Of a stretch of 64,000 nt of DNA, positions 55,881 through 64,000 are shown in pieces. The position numbers and the translations under genes were made by a program. This DNA comes from Cyclaneusma minus (Eukaryota > Ascomycota > Leotiomycetes > Marthamycetales > Marthamycetaceae). The notes beneath the pieces are model-generated. The model was not told where the DNA came from. It saw nothing but the letters and a program-made list of their open reading frames with translations, and made no database searches. The stretch lies in NCBI GenBank assembly GCA_037179335.1, contig JAKZHN010000044.1, forward strand, positions 62,001-126,000, in the 5' to 3' direction. Numbering within the stretch: position 1 is the stretch's first letter; every line of letters starts with the position of its first letter.

Positions 55881-58800
55881 TTTACTCGGATATAACCGTT
55901 TTGAAAGCCATTTATATAAGCTAAAAAAATATAAAATATATAGCGCTATACCCAGTATTAAATTTAGCTAATTAAATTAATGCTATTTTATTTTCTGCCT
56001 TTTTATAATTTAATAATTATAAGCTTTTTTATTGCTATTTAATTTTTAAAAATTAATATTTTAATTGGATGTAATAATATTAATTTATTATTTCCGATTT
56101 TTTTTTAGCTTAGTAATTCTTTTTTATTTATTTAAGCTTTTTTTTCAGCCATTTATTATCTAGTTTTTTTTAAATTTTAAATTCATTATTTTTTTGCAAA
56201 ATCGCTTTAATTTTTTTTAAAATTCAAACTCAATATTGCAATTTTTGGATTCCAAGCAATTTAAAACGGAAATATTTTTTATAAATTTTTAATTTAAAAT
56301 TATATTATTTTATATTATTTAGCATTAATAATTACTTTTAATTTATTAAAAATGCTTTAATAGGAACATTTAAATTTAAATTAATCCTACTATTAATAAT
56401 CCCAATATTATTATTACAAAATTATATTTTCTTACTTTTAAAAATATTAAGCCCAAATATATAAATTTTAAGCAATTTATAATTGAAAAAAAAAGCAATT
56501 TAAATTTGCAATATTAATTTATTAATTTGTTTTTTAATCAAAACCAATTTATTATTAGAAAAATCCAGGATTTTATAATATTAATAATTTCAAAATATAT
56601 TTATAATATTTTCGCCTAGCAAATTACTTTCCGCGAAAAGGTTTTATTTTTAAAAAAATAATTCTATCCTAAATCCTATTAGCGCTAATTTAATATTAAA
56701 AAAATTATTATTATTCATTTTGGTAAATTTATAATTGCTATTTTTAATTAATAATATAGCGATTGATTATTTATTTATGATAAAGCAAAAGCTATCGGCC
56801 TTTTAATATATAGCGACCAGAGTTTAAAATTTAAATAATTGGCGGCTATTAAAAAACTTAATTTTCAATAATTTAATAAACGCTTCAATTTTATTATAAA
56901 TTTATTTAATATTGAAATTCTAAATGTTATTAGCAAAATCCCTATTATAAAGAAATTTATCGGTTTTTTTAAAGCCGTTTATTATAGAAAAAAAGCAATT
57001 GGAATAAAATTAATTATTTAAATTACTAATCCTTGCTTAAGCATAGTTATATAATAAAGCAGCGATTAATTTTTAAAGAATTTTAATTTAAAAAACATTT
57101 TTTTTTTAAAAAAAACCGATTTTGGCTTTTTAGCGCCCAAGAGAAATTAGAATTGCCTTTGCAAAAATAGCTGCGCTGGTTGGCAATTTTCCTAATATTT
57201 TAGCAAAAAGCGATTTTTTTTGAAATAAATAAATTAAAAAAAATGGAGAAATAAATTGAATTTATTAAATTCTTATAATTTAAAGCGAAAATATCGGTTT
57301 TTTTAGCCAATATAAACGCGGTCAAACCTGGCAAAAAAAAAGAAAAACTATTAAATCATTTAAACCGGTAAATTTGGTTATTTTTTTTTAAATCGGATAT
57401 TCGGGCGGCTATAGCTTATTTAATTTATTTTAATAAAAATAGCATTATGCATATTTGCAATAATTTTTTAATTTTCTCAATTAATTATTACGCCAATATA
57501 AATAAATTTGTTTTTAGCGGAAATGGCCAATTGCAAATTATTGCTTATAAAGTTTTTATTTTTAATATTAAAATTTAAAATAGTGAAAATTAGGTTTCTA
57601 ACCTTTATATAATAGCCAATGCCCAATTAATGCCTGGCTATTAAATATGTTTTATTTTTAGAAATCTATTTAAAAAAAAGGCTTTTGGAAAAAAATTAAA
57701 TCTGGCTATATTTATTAAAATTTTAAAAGCTTTAAAATTCTATTTCTCCGTTTGCATAAGCAATTTGGCTTATATTTAATAAATATTGTTAAGAAATTAA
57801 ATTGCATTATAGATTTTGCCTTTCTAATATTTAAAGCGCTTATTTTAAAATCAACTCGCTAATATTAATATTTTTTAATTTTTATAAAGCCATTTATTTC
57901 TAATATAGCTTTTTTATAGCATTATAAATTTGGTTATTTTAATAATAAGGTTTTTTAATATCTTAAATCCTTAGCTATAAATGCTATAATGCTTGGAAAA
58001 AGGCTTTAAATTGCTGAATATAAAATTTGCGCCCTTTTAAAAATAAAGAAAATTATTTTTTATTAAAAGATTGCTAGGAATTTAAAGCCTTTTTAAAAAA
58101 ATCTTTTAAAATATAGCTTATTTTATTAAGGAATAAATGCAATAGCTACCGTAAAGGTGGTTATATAGCACTCCGTTTAGCTAGAACGGGATTAGCGTCT
58201 CCTATAATTAAATATTTACAATTTTAAACAGTTAATATAATATTCTATTTACTCCTATAACCAATATTTTATATTAAATTATATTAAATTAAACGCCCTT
58301 TTTTAAATAAATTATAAGCCCGGATTAGCGCAAGCGCTTAAATAAATAGCTATTTATTAGTATAATTAAATTAAATGCGAAAATACAGAATTTTTATTTC
58401 GAAAAGCCCTATTACCATTATATTTATACCAATTTTTTGCAAAATTAATTAAAATCGCTATTTTTTTTTAAAATCGCCTTGCCCTATTAATAAAATTATA
58501 ATATTTTACCAATTAATTAAAACTGCTAAAAATTCCTTTATAATTACCAAAATTATTAAAAGTCACTAATTTGCTTATTGGCTTTAATAGCTTTTATAAA
58601 ACAATTGCTATATTAATATATATTTTTTTAATGTTTCTTTTCCCCCTTATTATATTAAATAATAAACAATCCGATAAAGTATTGCCGATATTTTTAAAAG
58701 CCAATTATAAAATATAATTTTATAATATAAAAATCCGTTTTAATAGCAAAAACGCCTAATTTATTATTACTGTATTTTTGATTAAATATTTCGATATTAG

Positions 58801-61800
58801 AATTTTTGTTTTTGCAAATAGCGTATTATTTTTATTCTTTTTTAATATTAATATTTTAATTAGCAACGCCAAAAGCGAATTTTTTTAAATTTGCCAAAAG
58901 CAAAAAAACCGTTATAAAATTTATTAATAAATTCCAAATGCTTTTTATTAATGGAATAAAGTATATTTTAGATATAAATAAATTAAAAAAATATAAGCGC
59001 GCTTAAGCCAAAGCATTAAATATTATATTTAAAAATTTATTTAATAATAATAAAATTTTATATAAAAATAAAATTTAGCAAAAAATCTTTAAAAATCTTT
59101 AGAAAAGAAATATATTAAAATTAGCGCTATTTTTGTATAAATATACGTTATTAAAATTTAAATCTTTTTATTCAATACCGATATAATTATTTACTCTATT
59201 TGGAATTTATTTAAAGCTTTATATTACAAATTTATTTTTGCCAATATTAATTACTCGTTTGCTTTTAATAATAAAATTTTGTTTTTTTTTAATTTATTAA
59301 TGCCTTTTGTAAAATATATATTATTATTATTAATACTATAAATTCAATATTTGCAAATAATAATATAAATATTAATAATAAATTAAAAATACTAAAATAA
59401 ATTTGTTTTTATTTAAATATTGCTAATAATAAAAAAGCTGCTTTTACTGCCCGATATTGCTATTAAAGCTTTAATATTTTAAATAAGATTTTTTTTATGC
59501 ATTTTATTTTGGATTTCATAAAATTTTAAATTATTTTAAGTTAAAAAAATCTAGCGTTGTTTTTTAAAAACAATTGCATTTTAATTTATATCTATATTAA
59601 AATTGCTTATAAAATTAGCCATTGCTATTTTTATTTTTATTTTGTTTTTTGCTAATACCGCCAAGACAATAAATTTAAATTTAATAAAAAAGCCAGATTT
59701 TTTAGAAATAAGCTAAAATTCTTTAGCAGTAAAACGATTGATAGTATAGCCGCTAATATTAAAAAAAGACTCTATTAAATTTCAATTTAATTTCAAATTC
59801 AAAATTGCTAAATCCAAAATTAATTTTAAAATAAAGCACGCTTAATTATTTTAAAAAGAATCCTTTATATTTTTTAAGCCTTCAATACTAGTGCCTTTAT
59901 ATATATATTTAATAATTACTTTTTTAAAAAAAAATTAATTGTCGCCAATTTATTAAAACCGATAGAAAAATAATTTATATTATTTATAAAGAAATAGCAA
60001 AAATTATATATATAAATGAATTGTTTTTATTATTAAATAATGTTTTTTATATTTAATTTTAAATTAAATTTTATTTTAAAACGCAAGCTATATATATTAA
60101 ATTTAAAGATTCTTTTTAATAAAAATAAAATGGTATATAAAAACTCGAATAAAAATATTATTATTAAAGTGTTTATAATTAAAAAACATATTTTATTTTT
60201 TATATAAATTTTGCCAATAAAAGAAACTTTTATTGCTAATGGCAATATTAAAATAATTAATTCTCTATTATGTTCTTTTTTTTTAAAGCCGCTAAAATAC
60301 TTTTAAAAATATAAATTATTTAAATACAAAATAAAAAATTGAAAGCTATAGCATTGGCGCTTTTATTATATAAAACTAAAAATTATTAGCAATTTATATA
60401 AAATTACTATTTTAGCCAAGCCTATTAATTTTTTTAATTTTTTTTTATGAAATTTACATTATTATTAAATTTAAAAATACATTTCCAAAAAAGCTTAGCC
60501 TTCACTATTAAATTTCTTTTGGTTTAATTTATTTTAATATTTATAAATTAATATTGATAGCATTTTTGCAAAAAAACCTATATTTTCTATATATTTTTAA
60601 TAGTTTTATATATAAAGTTTAAATTTTTCCAATTTTAATAAAAAATACTGCTATTTCTATATTTAAAAATAGCTACAAAATGCAAATTGCCAAAATAAAT
60701 AACGCTTTAAAGCTTTTTAAAATTGTTAAAAAATAAAATAATAATCAAAATATTAAATGCTAGCATATAATTTCCGCGTTTTTATATTAAAATAGAATTG
60801 CTAAAAAGAAATTGCTAAAGCCAATTTTCGTGCTTTATTTAAAAATTCCAAATTGCTATTTAAATTTTGGAATAAGACAATTAAATATAATATATATATA
60901 TAAAATCAATGCTTTATAAATTTCATAATTAATAGCTATAATTTTTTTAAAAAAGACTTGGGCTAGGATTATATCTTTTATTAATTATATTAAAATACTC
61001 GGCGCTAAATCTTACGCCTATATTAATTTAAAAAACCTTTTAAAAAAGCACCGTTATAATAAATTAATCGATATTAAAAGCATTTATATTTTTATAAATT
61101 ACTTTAAAACTACAATTAAATAATTTAAATTTATTTTTCTGTATATAAAGAAATTATTTGGACCAGCCGTTTATAAATAATAGAATTAATACTTAAAGAA
61201 ATTATTAATTTGCAAATTCGCAATATTTCCAAAAAGCAAAGTATATTAAATAATTATTTGGATTAAAATTTTATTAATTGTCCTTTGGACTTTAAAAACA
61301 ATAATAGCAAAAAGCGATTTGCTAAAAATACTAATGATAATTATATTTTCAATAGTTCGTTTGCAAAAAAAAACTGCATTGCTCTTTGCTGCTATACCAA
61401 TTGCTATAATATAGGCATAATATAAATCGTTAAGTACTATATAATATAAATTGTTAAAACTAGCGAAAATTAAATCTAAAAAAGGCCAATTTTTAAAAAG
61501 TCAATTAATATAATATAAAATTCCAATTATAATACATTAAAAATATTATAATATAGCATTTTCAATATAGCGCAAAATATACCAATTTTTATAAAAACTC
61601 CAGCCGCCAATTTAAATACTTTAAAATTAATATTTTCCAAGCCAATTACCAGCGCTTTTTTTAAAAAAAAGAAAAAAGCCAAATGAAAAACCCAAAAAAT
61701 TATATGCAAAAGCTATTTCTAAAATAAAGATTCTAGCGTTTACTTTAATTAATAAATATATTAAAATTAATAATAATAATATACCCGATTTTCTTACCGC

Positions 61801-64000
61801 CAAAATTACCAAAATTTCTAAATTAATTTTTTTGTTTAGCAATTGTTTTTGTTTTATTAAAGCCGCAAAATACTAGTGCAAAAATAATAATATTAATTTA
61901 AATAAATAAAAATCCAAGGCATAAAAAGCGAAAAAGAAAAAAAAAACTATAGTGTATTATTATAGCAATGCTAACGCAAAGTAATTATAATAATAAAAAT
62001 TTAAATGATTTGATTAATTTTTTTATAAATTTTCTTTTGGCAATAGAGATTTATAGTATTAAAATCCCGCAAATATATATAAAAAAAGAAAATTAATTTA
62101 TAGTCAGCGCTAAAAATAGCTATAGTTGAAAAATATTTTATTTTTAAATAACGGAATTTGGCAAATAATTAAATATTTACCAAAAAGTGATCTACTTTTT
62201 ATTAAATAAATATATATAATTAAAAGAATTATTAATAAAAAAGTTAAATAATTTAAAACTAAATTTATTGCTTGTGGCTTTAATTAAATATTTGGCAAAA
62301 ATTATACCGAAGTATTTGCCCCTATTATTTGTATTTTTTATTAATTTTTCTAATTTTTTATCGTTCGAGAAATTTAAATTTCTTAAAAAGCATTATTATT
62401 TTGGAAGATTTTTTTTTAATTTTAAAAAGTTTTTAGAAATTAAAGTAGGTTGCAAGAAATTGATTTTTTTTAATAAAATTTAAATTAAAAAAATAGATAT
62501 TTATTTAAAGCTGAATTAATTTATATATTTATTCGCATTTCAAATATAAAATTAAATTTTTAATCTATATTAATAATATAATTGCAGCTTGCAAAAATAA
62601 AGCCCAGTTTTTTTAATTTTATTTTAAATTTTTTAATTGCTTTAATATTAAAAATTTAAAAGAAATCTTTAAAATTCTTAATATAAAAATAATAAAAGAT
62701 CAAAAAGCCAAAGCCTTTTATATTAATTAAAAATAATATTTTTGGATTATATTAAATTATTTCGGGATTATTAATGCTATAATTTATTTTAAAAAAATCC
62801 CTATAGCCGATTATAATGCCCTTTAACTTTTTTTAATAATATTGTCACAATACTGACTTAGCCTTAGCCTCAGGCACCCATATACAACCTTATATACCCT
62901 TAGCGCCATAAAGCCTAGCAGCAGCCTTTATAGCTGCGTGCCAACGCTGGAAAGCTTTTTTTTTTCAGCTTATAATACAAGTTTACCTTAACCCCTATTT
63001 ATAACCCTTGCTATAGTATAATAATTTATAAGCTGTTTTTTTTGGTTAATTTAAAAATTCTAATTTTTAAATACCCTTAATTTTTGCAAATTTAAATACA
63101 ATTTTTTACCTTACAATAATAGCGCATTGCGCAGCCCCAATTCCAATATTTAATTTTAGCATTTTTAATTTTGCTAGCATTATTTGCGCAAATTTATTTT
63201 TGCCAAGCCTTATTTTATTTTTGCATCCAATTTAGAATTTTAAAATCCTAATTACCATTAATATTATAAGCTTTGCCGCAAATTATATAATAGCAGCTGC
63301 TATTATTCTAAAAAATGCATATTTTTATTTTGCCCAAACCATTAAATAAATTGGTAAAATAGACCTGCCAATTATTAAATTAATTTGTGAATTTGCTAAA
63401 AAATATATTATTATTTGCATTATAAATAAAATTGCGCAATTTTAATATATTTTTATTATATTTGATAACCTTTTGCAATAATCCAATAGCAAAATTAATA
63501 ATAAAAACCTTAAATTAAAATAATAAAATATAGGCATTGCCGCCCTTTAATTTTTTTTTAAATTAAGCCAATATTACCAAAGCCAAATTGCAATTTACCA
63601 ATACCAAATTATAAATTAGAAATAACAAGCTAAAAGAAATTAATAAGCATTTAAAAAATAAATTAAAACAAATGCCTATTATAGTATATACCATTTATGC
63701 CTACTTTTTTGCTTTACATCTTTATTAAAAAACCAAAAACCCCCAAAAAGAATCAAAAATAAAATCCAGCTATTTAAGCGCTAAAAGGCATTTTTAAATT
63801 GGGGTTTTAAAATTCGACGCATTATAATTATTAATAAAAATATTTTTAGCTTAAAATATAAAAAGATTTAATATATTATTAGCTATCTAAAAAAAATATT
63901 GCAAAACTTAACATAAAATCTAATTTAATTAAATTATTAATAATTTTACTAATAAAAAAATAGCTTTAATTTTTTTTTAAATATGCTTTTTAATATATTA
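55880..64000. repeat. AT-rich, RIP-like relic block, no intact gene
   Basis: About 8.1 kb of extremely AT-rich sequence reaching the window edge. TA dinucleotides and poly-A/poly-T runs dominate and stop codons are dense in all frames. This is what repeat-induced point mutation (C to T on both strands) does to multi-copy transposons in Pezizomycotina. I could not recognise reverse transcriptase, integrase or transposase motifs. Two less AT-rich islets stand out at about 58,140-58,205 and 62,845-63,005. The small open frames (near 60,033, 61,527 and 62,268) encode only Ile/Phe/Lys/Asn/Leu-rich chance peptides. Its real element boundaries cannot be set, as the right end lies outside. Confidence 0.8.
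62845..63005. repeat. Less AT-rich islet inside the AT-rich block
   Basis: It contains GCCTTAGCCTCAGGCACCC and AGCAGCAGCCTTTATAGCTG among AT-rich flanks. It may be a transposon segment with less mutation, such as part of a terminal repeat. There is no coding sense. Confidence 0.35.

Noticed and set aside
60033..62483. Small frames encoding Ile/Phe/Lys-rich peptides in the AT-rich block, possibly mitochondrial
   Set aside because: The low-complexity composition follows from base content, and no mitochondrial gene, tRNA or intron motif is recognisable. RIP-altered nuclear repeats fit better.
1..64000. tRNA genes, rRNA, CRISPR arrays and telomere repeats
   Set aside because: I looked for T-loop motifs, arrays and TTAGGG-type runs and saw none that I could defend.

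Overview
This window is nuclear DNA of a filamentous ascomycete (Pezizomycotina). The genes carry short introns of mostly 45-100 bp with GTRNGT donors and GCTAAC/GCTAAT-type branch points. The gene content is typical of the group: HIR3, a fungal rhodopsin-like protein, a CE16 esterase, ferric reductase, a Yap/Pap1-type bZIP, DAD4 and a heme-thiolate peroxidase. A very AT-rich, RIP-like block follows abruptly. A class such as Leotiomycetes is possible, but I cannot prove it from the sequence. Exon boundaries were worked out by hand from splice signals and from reading-frame and family continuity.

Layout. 1-4.8 kb: HIR3 (minus, running off the left edge), divergent from an exomer ChAPs gene (5.3-7.8 kb) that carries a one-base frame break. 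8.4-11.5 kb: a small SERAC1-like alpha/beta hydrolase and a secreted CE16/GDSL esterase. 11.7-18.2 kb (minus): a rhodopsin-like membrane protein, a cytochrome P450 with an in-frame TAA, and an F-box protein. 18.6-24.1 kb: a small unknown ORF, BNA6, a ferric reductase with a Met-rich N-terminus, and a DUF3237 protein. 24.1-26.5 kb: gene-free. 26.5-33.4 kb: a bZIP factor, ARP5 and bystin/ENP1. 34.4-41.0 kb: ERG25, profilin, GOT1, IES6 and DAD4. 42.2-47.7 kb: a CH-domain/calponin-repeat protein, an NDUFAF2-like complex I factor and a conserved unknown. 47.7-51.9 kb: gene-poor, with a broken ORF pair and a duplicated hairpin motif. 51.9-53.2 kb: a secreted chloroperoxidase-like enzyme. 53.87-54.73 kb: a short hAT-type element with terminal inverted repeats and an 8-bp target duplication. 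55.1-55.5 kb: a Dabb-domain gene. From about 55.9 kb to the end: an AT-rich relic block with no intact gene.

How the genes relate. Most are unlinked housekeeping functions, including histone chaperoning, Golgi traffic, NAD and ergosterol synthesis, ribosome biogenesis, actin and kinetochore. The notable functional pairing is ARP5 with IES6, which form one module of the INO80 remodeller and lie about 8.3 kb apart. Several genes are arranged head to head with short shared upstream regions: HIR3/ChAPs, IES6/DAD4 and CH-protein/NDUFAF2. The right third changes character, with secreted or accessory genes beside transposon-derived, RIP-like AT-rich DNA.

Most interesting signals: the hAT-type miniature element at 53,870-54,727; the frame break in the ChAPs gene and the nonsense codon in the P450; a dispersed AT-rich repeat family at four sites; a hairpin duplication whose stems differ but still pair; a broken coiled-coil ORF pair at 48.1-48.8 kb; and the recurrence of one-codon or very short first exons.
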